Shown here one piece after another: positions 1 through 8,053 of a stretch of DNA of 64,000 nucleotides. Numbering within the stretch: the first letter of the stretch is position 1; the number at the start of each line of letters is the position of its first letter. A model generated the notes under the pieces. That model had not been told where the DNA came from. It searched no databases and saw only the letters and a list, made by a program, of their open reading frames with translations. The DNA is taken from the NCBI RefSeq assembly GCF_022512515.1, contig NZ_JAKWBK010000002.1, positions 62,001-126,000 of the forward strand. Reading direction: 5' to 3'. The DNA comes from Paraniabella hibiscisoli (GTDB lineage: Bacteria > Bacteroidota > Bacteroidia > Chitinophagales > Chitinophagaceae). The position numbers were made by a program, and so were the translations under genes.

Positions 1-622
1 GCCAGCGGTTGCTCTACCAGCTCCACGCCCAGTTCTTTTAGCTGGGGTATCAGCTGCAGGGCTGTATCCAGGTCCCAGCCGGCATTGGCATCTACCCTTA
101 GTACGGCATCGGTTTGCGCACGCAATGCTTTTACAATAGCCATATCGTCAGCCGTACCCACTTTTATTTTATAAATGGGCCAGGGTTTTTCTTTTAACTT
201 CTCCGTCATTTTTTCAATGCTGTCGATACCAATGGTATAATCGGTCAACGGTGTTTTGGTGGTATCGCCCCTCCACATTTTGTACAGGGGTTTGCCGGTC
301 ATTTTACCAAACAGGTCCCAGGCCGCCATGTCCAGCGCACAAACCAAAAACGGGTTTTTGGGCAACAAGTGATGCAGGTAATGCCAATAGCGGTCGGTTT
401 CGGTAAAGGCAAACTTCTCGATCATGGCCCGCTTGGCTTCCAGGTCGGCAACCATTTGTTCTACCGTAATATTATAATAAGCTATGGCAGGCGCTTCCCC
501 ATAGCCGTAATACCAAAATGCTCCAATGCAACAATCAGCGTGGGCTGATGGGTTTTGGTTCCCTTAGATATGGTAAACGGATGCCTGAACTTTAAATGAT
601 GGGTATAGTACTCCAGCTTCAC
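1..622 (-). CDS. L-Ala-D/L-Glu (dipeptide) epimerase, partial
   Basis: Enolase-superfamily dipeptide epimerase, which interconverts L-Ala-D-Glu and L-Ala-L-Glu released during murein recycling in the cytoplasm. The N-terminal part has the LKFRHPFTISKGTKTHQPT capping segment, followed by GYGEAPAIAYY. The catalytic K-x-K is visible as YKIKVG (about 150-170) and the first metal ligand as RVDANAGW (about 80-105). The C-terminus lies beyond the left edge. One missing base near 506, between GIT and GYGEAP, breaks the frame. The best start is a GTG at 622, since no ATG fits the family N-terminus and an upstream in-frame ATG at 739 would add an unrelated leader. Family identity is secure; the precise dipeptide specificity is inferred. 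Confidence 0.85.
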
Positions 623-940
623 TTTATAATATTTGCTGCAAAAAAACAACTCCTTTCGCAAAAAACGAAAAGGATTTCTAATATAGGAGCTTGTAAGTAC
701 GAGAATAGCCTCTATAAAATCTAAATCTGAACTGGCCAATGGCGCAAAAAAGTTGCCCCAATACGTATGGGGGAATCTAAAGTTTTGATTTTATGTTGAT
801 ATGACGGCACATTATTTGAGCCATTATTTACAGTCGGCCACTTGTTAAATAAAAATGCTTCCCAACTATGAGGCCTTTCCCTGGTTCTTCATTGAAAGCA
901 AAACCAATGAGGGCTGCTAAAAGCACTATAAATTCAATGT
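623..940. other. Divergent intergenic region
   Basis: 318 bases between the divergent epimerase and cupin genes. It is AT-rich and must hold both promoters. I see no clear TAnnTTTG box, no hairpin terminator and no convincing small gene. Confidence 0.5.
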
Positions 941-1345
941 ATGCATACCGAAAATAAATTCAATGAGTCTACTCCGCAACGGCCGGAGGGAGAAAGGGTA
1001 TTAAACGCACCCCTGGTTGAAATGAACCTGAACCGATTTATTGAACAGGTAAAAAACGAGTCAACATGGCTGGAGAGCGATCATAACTCCATTACAATTT
1101 TTAAATCCAACAGCCTTAGAATTGTATTGATGGGGTTGCATGAAAATGCGGAGTTGAAACCTCATAAAGCCAATGGCGTCATCAGCGTGCAGGTGTTGGA
1201 GGGGAAATTGCGTTTTAGTACAGAACAGGAAACCCATATAATGGAGAAAGGCCAAATGGTCGCCCTCCGGGAAAATATCACCCATAGTGTTAAGGCGTTG
1301 GCTGAAAGTTTTTTCCTGCTCACATTATCTATGAACCATCATTAA
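941..1345 (+). CDS. Small cupin-domain protein
   Basis: A 134-residue single-domain cupin with no signal peptide. The conserved beta-barrel core runs from about residue 55 to 130: LKPHKANGVISVQVLEGKL is the first cupin motif with its His, and RENITHSVKALAESFFLLTL is the second, again with a His. Such proteins bind a metal or small ligand and often act in stress responses or quorum-type signalling, but nothing here fixes a substrate. The frame is intact. It stands alone, divergent from the epimerase, with A/T-rich sequence before the ATG and no Shine-Dalgarno sequence. The cupin fold is a confident call; the function is unknown. Confidence 0.75.
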   Translation: MHTENKFNESTPQRPEGERVLNAPLVEMNLNRFIEQVKNESTWLESDHNSITIFKSNSLRIVLMGLHENAELKPHKANGVISVQVLEGKLRFSTEQETHIMEKGQMVALRENITHSVKALAESFFLLTLSMNHH

Positions 1346-1574
1346 CTCAATGCACAACGCCGGTATTAAGAGTATAAGCTACATTCTCCGGCTACTGTTT
1401 TAATTGGTAATAAGTACATCAAAATCTACCATTTCTATTCACACTGCACTCAACCTTCTCATGGATCAAGCCCAATAACGTGAGTATCCTATTCATTGTA
1501 CATTAATATTTACTATAGGGGATTATAATTAGTTTGCTTTTTTGTAACGGACATCATTCTTAAAATTCAATTAT

Positions 1575-1661
1575 ATGCATAAAACTATAGTAGCAAACCT
1601 GGTAATTGAAATAGGCCCGCCCTGGAAAGAGCGGCCTTTGCTAACCTATGAAAAACACTAA
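1575..1661 (+). CDS. Possible 28-residue peptide ORF
   Basis: An ATG-initiated ORF ending in TAA. The predicted peptide starts MHKTIVANLV and ends in GPPWKERPLLTYEKH. It has a hydrophobic N-terminal third and a Pro/Lys-rich tail. Its last codons (LLTYEK) are encoded by the 20-bp sequence repeated at 14423-14442. No family is recognised, and a random ORF of this length is quite possible. The exact repeat is the only reason to list it. Confidence 0.2.
   Translation: MHKTIVANLVIEIGPPWKERPLLTYEKH
1638..1657 (+). repeat. 20-bp direct repeat, copy 1
   Basis: TTGCTAACCTATGAAAAACA, identical to 14423-14442. In both copies it is preceded by GCC plus one variable base. The copies are in direct orientation about 12.8 kb apart. 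Confidence 0.7.
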
Positions 1662-1710
1662 TAGTTAAACCTTCAACTATCAAGATACTTGTGGTATCTC
1701 TATCAATGCC

Positions 1711-3007
1711 TTACACCGCGCATCCGAAACTCTGAAAGCTGGTTCCCAAATCAACCGGATAATAATTGTGATCCAGAATCGTATTGATAATCACTGCGTT
1801 TCTATAGGCTCCCAATCCAAGATCCGGGGCATTAAACCCATGTGTATGCAGCTCTGCGTTCTGTATAAAAATACGATTGGCATTGTCCAGCGAGTAGTTA
1901 CGCAGAATGTGCAGGGAGCCATCGGCATTTCGCTGGAACATGTGCTCCAATGAGCCCAGGAAATCCGGAACACGGCTGGTATAACCCGTCGCCAGTATAA
2001 TACAATCGGCATCGGTTGTAAATTTCTTATGCAGGGCATTGTGATAAAATTCCAGCTCGTAGCAATCATCCGCTCCCCTGCTCACAGCACTTAATTCAGC
2101 ATGTGCCTGTATCTTAATATGCTTGTCATGGCCTTCGGTAAACAAGCTATATAACCTGTCATAAATGGCATTAATCAGCTGATGATTGATACCTTTATAC
2201 AATGTTGCCTGACTTTTTAATAACCGACTCTTTTCATCTTTTTCAAGTCCGTAAAAGAAATCAATATAATCGGGCGAGGTCATTTCATAATTCAGCTTGC
2301 TATGTTCCATTGCATAGAAGCGATCAGACCTGGTATACCAGTGTAAAGGCGTTTCAATAGTATCCAGCTGATACAATAGGTCATGAAATATTTCTGCAGC
2401 ACTTTGACCTGAACCAATTAAAACTACTTTTTTGATTGGATTATTTCTCCACGCCGATACATATAGTCTGCGGCGTGTAATACTTTTTCATTTAGAAATT
2501 GCCGGGTGTTACAAGGCAGGCAGGGCTGTGAACCTATACCCACCACCAGCTTCCGTGTTCTAATAATTTGTCTTGAATCGGTACTTTTATCGTAGCATGA
2601 TACTATAAAAATCTCCAGCTCCCGATTGTAATCGACACTTTCCACTGTAAAACCGAATAGCAGGTTAGTTAGCTGTCCACACACCCACCGGCAGTAGCGG
2701 TTATACTCGCTCCTGGTTATGTAGCCTTGCTCATGTACACCAAATTGAATGAGCCGGTTATGCGAACGGAGAAAATTGAGATAAGAAAACTTACTGGAAG
2801 GATCAGCGAGGGTTACCAGGTCTGCGAGGTAAGAAACCTGCAATGTGCTTCCGGGATCAGCATCCCTTCATGCCAGTTAAACTCCGATTTTTGCTCGATA
2901 AAAATGGTATTTAAATTATTTACAGGTGCTGTAAGTGCGGCGAGGCCAAGATTGAAGGGACCAATACCGATTCCGGCAATATCATAGATTTTTGTCTCGG
3001 GTTTCAT
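1711..3007 (-). CDS. L-lysine/L-ornithine N-monooxygenase (siderophore)
   Basis: IucD/SidA/PvdA-family flavoprotein, which N-hydroxylates the side-chain amine of lysine or ornithine (or a diamine) using FAD, NADPH and O2, the first step towards hydroxamate siderophores. Visible motifs are the FAD loop GIGIGPFNLGLAAL near the N-terminus, the NADPH site GSGQSAAEIFHDL in the middle, ATGY (residue about 340) and the C-terminal LGLGAYRNAVIINTIL. Two undercalls break it: a missing G near 2853 and a missing A in an A6 run near 2430. The start is the ATG at 3007. It is the last gene of a GNAT-acyltransferase-hydroxylase operon. The membrane gene upstream reads into it in the same frame without a stop. 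Lysine versus ornithine cannot be decided by eye. Confidence 0.85.
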
Positions 3008-4053
3008 AACTGTGTTTTTTAATGAAGGTTTTTTTGTCAGCAACCGGGCAATACTGAAACTTAATGTGCTGGTTACAAAAACGGCAAAAAGAGAAGGTAA
3101 TATGGGAAGTTGATTATAGCCGAAGATCAGGAACATCCACATGATAATGACCCATTGCACTACGTAAATAATAGTAATGTGTTTACTAACGAACTCCAGC
3201 AGCTTGAAAAATAGGTTGGAGGTTTTCAGGTGGGCAAATCCTATAAATAAAGAGGTCCATAAAAGCGCAATACCACTATGCAATAAAGTACCGCCCCTTC
3301 CCTGCCTGTAAAAATTATCATTCCACTCAACAGGTTCGTACAACATCAAAAACTTACCCAAAATGATAACTAATACACCGGCTGATATCATTGTACTTAA
3401 AAATGTGCGGGAAGTATTTAATTGTAACAAGCGTCCAAACACAAGGCCCAACATGGGAAAAAATATCCACGGGAATACCGGGAAAAATGCTTTAGGGGGA
3501 GGCCCGTGAGCAATTGGACAAATTCCGCATTTGAGGATTTGTTTATGTTCCAGGTATAAGGCGATATCCACCATACTATAATCGCAACTATGAGAATTAT
3601 AATAATGGCCGGACAATACTTGTGAAGCAAGGCGCAAAAAAGATAAGCCAGTGCAGCAAATTGTAGTATATCTCCAATCATCAATAACTGCCATCCAACA
3701 GGCGCATCCGGACCTATTGCAAGTGTCACAAGATAATCTTCCGGTAAAAGATGTAAATAATAAGGAATTACAAGGCGTAGCAGATTGAGCAGATAACCCA
3801 GCCCTCCTATCTGTAAGCTTCTAACTACAATTTGCCGGTTAGTTTTAGTACGCCCCAGCACAATAAATATGCCCATGAGGAGCATGAAGAGCTGTGCACC
3901 CGGACCTTCAGCTAAAAATCCTAATACAATACCCAGCCACCCTTGTTTCACTTCATCCGAACTATATAACATCACACTGTGTACTGCGGGCATAATAAAG
4001 ACAATAAATCCCCTGGCAAGGGAAAATCCCCTGCTTTGCGTTGGTGTAAGCAT
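3008..4053 (-). CDS. Multi-pass membrane acyltransferase
   Basis: About 350 residues with roughly ten hydrophobic segments. It resembles the heparan-alpha-glucosaminide N-acetyltransferase/DUF1624-type acyltransferases: an N-terminal SLARGFIVFIMPAVHSVML helix and a later FFPVFPWIFFPMLGLVFG segment. Its place between a siderophore acetyltransferase and an N-hydroxylase suggests it acylates or exports a siderophore intermediate at the inner membrane; that is inference. A missing G near 3510 (LLTG then PPPKAFFP) breaks the frame. No stop codon separates its C-terminus from the hydroxylase ATG at 3007, so it is either fused to it or a nearby base error hides the stop. The start at 4053 follows the GNAT stop by 38 bases. 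Confidence 0.6.
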
Positions 4054-4091
4054 GCTACTTATTTTAAATTATGGTTCTTACTTTGATTACA

Positions 4092-4688
4092 TCACCATCT
4101 TTTTAAGAATTCAGTTTTTTCTAAAAAATAAAGGTTAGCAGTTTTGTAGGAGAGTGTAATGGGTTTTACAAACTGGAATCCAACTCGTTTAACCAATTCA
4201 TTTGCATTGATGTTACTGGCATCTGGCTCTCCTATAATTCTTTTGGCCCCTGATATGAACAGATACGATATACCACATAGCATTACATGGGTTGTAAGCC
4301 CTTGCACAGGATTTATGGGTGGCCCCATTAAAAGATGCACGCCGATATCATCTTCCTGCACCTCATACTTATCTCCTACTTCGTCCAGTTTTGGATTATA
4401 AAAATCCATTTGTGCAACAGGCATGGGATTTCCCTGGTAAAAGAACATCAAAGAGTCTCCAAGGCCGCTTGCCAAAAATTGTTCATAATGATGATAGAGC
4501 TTTTTGTAAGATCCATCCATTTGCCAGAATGTTTTAGCGTACTCCATATTTACCCATTTATGCAGAACAGGAATATCTCTTGTTAAACTAAGCGGACGGA
4601 CTTCAAGTGTATAATTTGGAAACTGCTGCACATGCAGAACAATTTTTCGTTTTAACTCATCCATTGGTGCAATTGGTCGCATAATCAA
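4092..4688 (-). CDS. GNAT acetyltransferase, IucB/RhbD/AlcB type
   Basis: A 198-residue, intact GNAT protein of the siderophore class (Acetyltransf_8) that acylates the N-hydroxy amine made by the neighbouring monooxygenase. Family features are LHKWVNMEYAKTFWQMDG near residue 40, the acceptor-side motif DDIGVHLLMGPP in the middle, and IIGEPDASNINANELVKRVG, a strongly conserved C-terminal stretch of the class. It is the first gene of the minus-strand operon and divergent from the AraC-type regulator 107 bases away. No IucA/IucC-type synthetase occurs in the window, so the locus looks incomplete or the synthetase lies elsewhere. Confidence 0.8.
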   Translation of the reverse strand: MIMRPIAPMDELKRKIVLHVQQFPNYTLEVRPLSLTRDIPVLHKWVNMEYAKTFWQMDGSYKKLYHHYEQFLASGLGDSLMFFYQGNPMPVAQMDFYNPKLDEVGDKYEVQEDDIGVHLLMGPPINPVQGLTTHVMLCGISYLFISGAKRIIGEPDASNINANELVKRVGFQFVKPITLSYKTANLYFLEKTEFLKRW

Positions 4689-4795
4689 AAGATTTAATAT
4701 TTTATTATAATTTTGCCTAACAATCAGATTACTATCGTTAATCGAACAGTCTGACTTTAAAAGCTATAAAACACCAACAAAACAGGTCCATTTTT

Positions 4796-5791
4796 ATGAG
4801 TGACATGTTTAAAATAATAACAAGTATCAATGAGGCCGTCGAGCTCTTTCCTATCATTGATAACCCTTTTGCCCCTTCACCTTTTATAGAGCAATTTGGC
4901 AACATGGGTAACTACGGTAGTATGCGTTTCAAGAAAATATCCTTAACCGACATTACCCTTTGGATCAGTGAGTATAACATGACTTATGAAACCGTATTTC
5001 ACGCAGCAGTTGATCAACCCATTCTGGAAGCCCATATCACGCTCAATAACCGCATGGTTCAGTCTCTCGGTAAAAGGAAGAGTTCTATTTTTGACGACCG
5101 GGAATTCAATGTTACCTATGCACCATATATGGAAAACAAAGTTTTATTCCCCGCAGGCGGCGCTTATACAACCTTTGACATCCATCCCTCTGAAAAATTG
5201 CTGGAAAGATTTTCTGTAGACTTTCCTTTTCTCAACCAGTTTCTGAATAAAAAGATTCAACAAAAAGAAAACGTACTTCAATTAATGGGTCATCGTAGTT
5301 TTTTAAACTTCGAAATGGAGAACATGGTTAGAAAGTTGCTCGACTACATATCTGATCCGTTCCCGAGTAAAACATTAATCACGATCTGGGCTATGGAACT
5401 CCTTACTTCGTTTCTTTTAAGATCTCAGAATAATATCTATCCACAGTACAGGCATCATAATCGTCATATAGAGGCACTTCTGCACGCTAAAGAAATTGTA
5501 GAATGGGAAGCCAGAACGTTTGAAGATGATAACCTTTTCTCTTCAGAGATTGGCCTTGCCGAAAAAGTGGGGTTAAGCATCTTTCAACTACGTACCGGTT
5601 TTCAAAGAACATTTGGACTACCTATTAACCAGTTAAGGCTCGAAATACGCCTTCAAAAAGCCAGGCTACTACTGTCCGACGGTAAATTCTCGGTGCTTGA
5701 AGTAGCCTTAAGAACGGGTTACCAGTCAAGAGAAGGCTTTGCCAAAGCTTTTAAAAGATATTATGGCATCACTCCCGGGTCTGTGAAATAG
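4796..5791 (+). CDS. AraC-family transcriptional regulator
   Basis: 331 residues, frame intact. The C-terminal 100 residues form the double helix-turn-helix of AraC/XylS: LSIFQLRTGFQRTFGLPINQ for the first and SVLEVALRTGYQSREGFAKA for the second, followed by YYGITPG. The N-terminal 200 residues are a ligand-sensing region without a motif I can name; the layout resembles PchR-like siderophore-responsive activators. It is transcribed away from the GNAT-hydroxylase operon with 107 bases between, so it probably controls that operon in response to iron or siderophore. That link is inferred from position. Confidence 0.8.
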   Translation: MSDMFKIITSINEAVELFPIIDNPFAPSPFIEQFGNMGNYGSMRFKKISLTDITLWISEYNMTYETVFHAAVDQPILEAHITLNNRMVQSLGKRKSSIFDDREFNVTYAPYMENKVLFPAGGAYTTFDIHPSEKLLERFSVDFPFLNQFLNKKIQQKENVLQLMGHRSFLNFEMENMVRKLLDYISDPFPSKTLITIWAMELLTSFLLRSQNNIYPQYRHHNRHIEALLHAKEIVEWEARTFEDDNLFSSEIGLAEKVGLSIFQLRTGFQRTFGLPINQLRLEIRLQKARLLLSDGKFSVLEVALRTGYQSREGFAKAFKRYYGITPGSVK

Positions 5792-6165
5792 CCACTTCCC
5801 TATTTTCAAAAGAATCCTTATTCTACATTTCTGGTCACACAGGCCGGCTTCTCCAGCAACCATCTTTGTATCAACAAAGGCTGGTGGTCTTTACTGGGAT
5901 AATGAAGTATTCAGAACTTATTATCCGCTGCGAGCTTCACCAGTTGTCACTCAAACAATGAAGCCACATGTGGGATATAACACTACATAAACATTATGGG
6001 CCGCGGCTCTCCTTGAAAGACCCCTTCCACACCGGGCTATCAGGATTTATACCGCGAATGGGTATGCCGGTGCAGTGAAGCAATTGGTATACCCTTGCAG
6101 CCAACAAAAGCTTACCAGCTTTTATATCATAAAAAATATACATAACAATAAAAAACAATAGTATC
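5792..6165. other. Intergenic region
   Basis: 374 bases between the AraC-type gene and the small secreted protein gene. The last 60 bases are very A-rich, as expected for a Bacteroidota leader. No coding sequence, repeat or terminator was recognised. Confidence 0.5.
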
Positions 6166-6573
6166 ATGAGAATTAATAATTTAAAATGGGCATTCCCCAT
6201 CGCTTTTGTAGCAATTTGTGTGGCCTTCCTGGCATTTAAACCAGCACCTGCCAAACTCGCTGAAACCACTTTGTACTTTAAGTACCAACCCACTTCAGAT
6301 TTCACTTCAACCTCGGTAACTTCCAACAGCAACTGGGAACTGGTGAGTCCTTCGGAAACCTGTGAGCATGAAGAGAATGATGTGGCCTGCTCTTTCAGTA
6401 TTACAGTTTCAGAGGCTGACGAGGCAAGCTATCTGACCGGTTCGAATCCATCTTCCAGGGTGCAAATTCAGGCCAACGGAACTGGTCCTAATTATCATGT
6501 AGATGATGTGCTGGATATTACTAGCCCTAGCAACAATCTTCAACCTGATATAGCAAATATTGAAAGACCTTAA
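6166..6573 (+). CDS. Small secreted protein, DUF6520-like
   Basis: 135 residues. An N-terminal signal peptide or anchor (positive MRINNLKW, then FPIAFVAICVAFLAF, with a possible AKLA cut) precedes an acidic, Ser/Thr-rich mature part. Two cysteines sit close together in SETCEHEENDVACSFSITV. Size, leader and paired cysteines resemble the Bacteroidota DUF6520 family, which is often found near TlpA and SusC/SusD genes. Here it faces such a locus tail to tail and shares a bidirectional terminator with it. The cysteine pair could be a disulfide handled by the TlpA-like protein; this is speculation. Family assignment is tentative. Confidence 0.5.
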   Translation: MRINNLKWAFPIAFVAICVAFLAFKPAPAKLAETTLYFKYQPTSDFTSTSVTSNSNWELVSPSETCEHEENDVACSFSITVSEADEASYLTGSNPSSRVQIQANGTGPNYHVDDVLDITSPSNNLQPDIANIERP

Positions 6574-6580
6574 TTATCCC

Positions 6581-6614
6581 AAGAAAGGTGATCCACCGTC
6601 GGATCGCCTTTCTT
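6581..6614. terminator. Bidirectional hairpin terminator
   Basis: A 14-bp stem with one G-T pair (AAGAAAGGTGATCC against GGATCGCCTTTCTT) and a 6-base loop, between the convergent secreted-protein gene and susD. It is followed by TTTT on the plus strand and preceded by T-poor sequence on the other side. Confidence 0.8.
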
Positions 6615-6617
6615 TTA

Positions 6618-8018
6618 TCAATTTTGCGGTATGCCCGTAACCTCAATAATATCAATAGGAATGGGCAACGCGTAATAGGAAGCATTAGCCTCCAGCGTGT
6701 AAAGATTACCATCCAGGAAACGCCTCATTACAATATTCTTTCCTTCCTTGTTTAAGCGTTTAACTTCCATCCATCGAAGCCCCCTAAATAACAATTCCTT
6801 TCTTCGCTCCAGCAAAATCCTGTCAAGCGCCGCTTCCCTTGTATTTGCTGTCACGGGTATAAAGTCTGCAGTTCTGTATCGTTTAGACAGCAGATTGTTT
6901 AAGTCTTCTAACGCTTTCTGTAAATTACCTGAGCCATTAGTCGTACTCCTCACCAAACACTCCGCCCTGATTAGCAAGAGTTCCGCGGTGCTGATTCCGG
7001 TAAAATTTCTACTGGTTTGTGTGTAGCTGCCTTTAAACTGGTAATAGTTGCCAGACTTTGTGAAATAGGCGGTTCTCCTTAAATCATTCGTTTCATAGTT
7101 GTTCATCAACATTGAATCGATGCGGGCTCGCGATGCTAATATTAAAGAAGACGTACCTGTAGTATTCATTTCGGAATAGAACAAGGTTTCCTTGTTAAAT
7201 CTTTTAAAAGGGTAATTGATAGTCAGTGTGCCTAAGTCCGGGTCGCCGTTATAGTTGATCAGGTCGCTTTTGATAGCTATCGCCTGGTCAGCATAATAGT
7301 AAGCGCTATCATACATACGCATGGAGAGATAGGCACGTGCCAGCAGACCGAAAGCTGCTGCTTTGGAAGGCCTGTAGCTATGCATAGGTAGATTGGGCAA
7401 TAAACTCGCTGAGCGCTGCGCATCCTGTATAATCTGTTTGTAAGTTTCGGCAACGCTGCTTCTTACAGATGGATCATTATAGTTAGACGTTAATCTTAAA
7501 ACTATCCCTTTGTCTGAAGAAGCAGTTGCCTCATCATATGCAAGCGCATAGGTCCATGCTAATTGAAGGAAATAGTAGGCTCTGAAAAAATATGCGGAAC
7601 CATTTACATGATCCCATTCAGATGCATTGCCAGAAGTTCGTTCTATATCTTTCGACATATCCAGACAGAAATTGGAAATGTATATCGGGTAGTAACAAAT
7701 GGCCCAGTCGTTAGGATACCTGTAGTCGTACGGTTTCCAGATATAAGCCTGCTTGGGCCAGTCATCGAGGGCCGCATAGCGTTCCGGCAGGCAAAAATAA
7801 TCATCTGACGAGGTTTCCACTAAGGACGGCGTACGGTTCTCATTCATAGTGGCCGCATCATCCATTAGTCCCTGCAGGTCGCTGAGATAAGTAGGTATGC
7901 GTACGTTATTGGTAAAGGGATAGTCGAGGTATTTTTTGCAACCGCTGAGGCATAAAATGATACAGCCACCGGTTAGCCATAATATCAGGAAATATGCCCA
8001 TTTATTAATAGTATTCAT
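6618..8018 (-). CDS. SusD/RagB-family outer-membrane lipoprotein
   Basis: 466 residues, intact. A lipoprotein signal (WAYFLILWLTGGCIILCLSGC) puts it on the outer membrane, where SusD-type proteins cap the SusC barrel and bind the imported ligand. Typical features are CKKYLDYPF after the lipobox, the TPR-like helical middle (SKAAAFGLLARAYLSMRMYDSAYYYAD), the ERRKELLFRGLRWMEVKRL motif near the C-terminus and the short YYALPIPIDII ending. It is co-transcribed after the SusC gene, 35 bases downstream. No glycoside hydrolase is nearby, so the substrate may be a peptide or other nutrient and not a glycan. Confidence 0.9.
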   Translation of the reverse strand: MNTINKWAYFLILWLTGGCIILCLSGCKKYLDYPFTNNVRIPTYLSDLQGLMDDAATMNENRTPSLVETSSDDYFCLPERYAALDDWPKQAYIWKPYDYRYPNDWAICYYPIYISNFCLDMSKDIERTSGNASEWDHVNGSAYFFRAYYFLQLAWTYALAYDEATASSDKGIVLRLTSNYNDPSVRSSVAETYKQIIQDAQRSASLLPNLPMHSYRPSKAAAFGLLARAYLSMRMYDSAYYYADQAIAIKSDLINYNGDPDLGTLTINYPFKRFNKETLFYSEMNTTGTSSLILASRARIDSMLMNNYETNDLRRTAYFTKSGNYYQFKGSYTQTSRNFTGISTAELLLIRAECLVRSTTNGSGNLQKALEDLNNLLSKRYRTADFIPVTANTREAALDRILLERRKELLFRGLRWMEVKRLNKEGKNIVMRRFLDGNLYTLEANASYYALPIPIDIIEVTGIPQN

Positions 8019-8053
8019 TTTTAAATATTGATGTGTTTAATAAAGTTGTGAGG

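Larger units (their letters stand above)
1346..1710. other. Intergenic region with a short ORF and a repeat copy
   Basis: 365 bases between the cupin and the end of the convergent hydroxylase gene. It holds a possible 28-codon ORF at 1575-1661 and one copy of a 20-bp direct repeat (1638-1657). No clear terminator hairpin is seen for either flanking gene. Confidence 0.5.
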
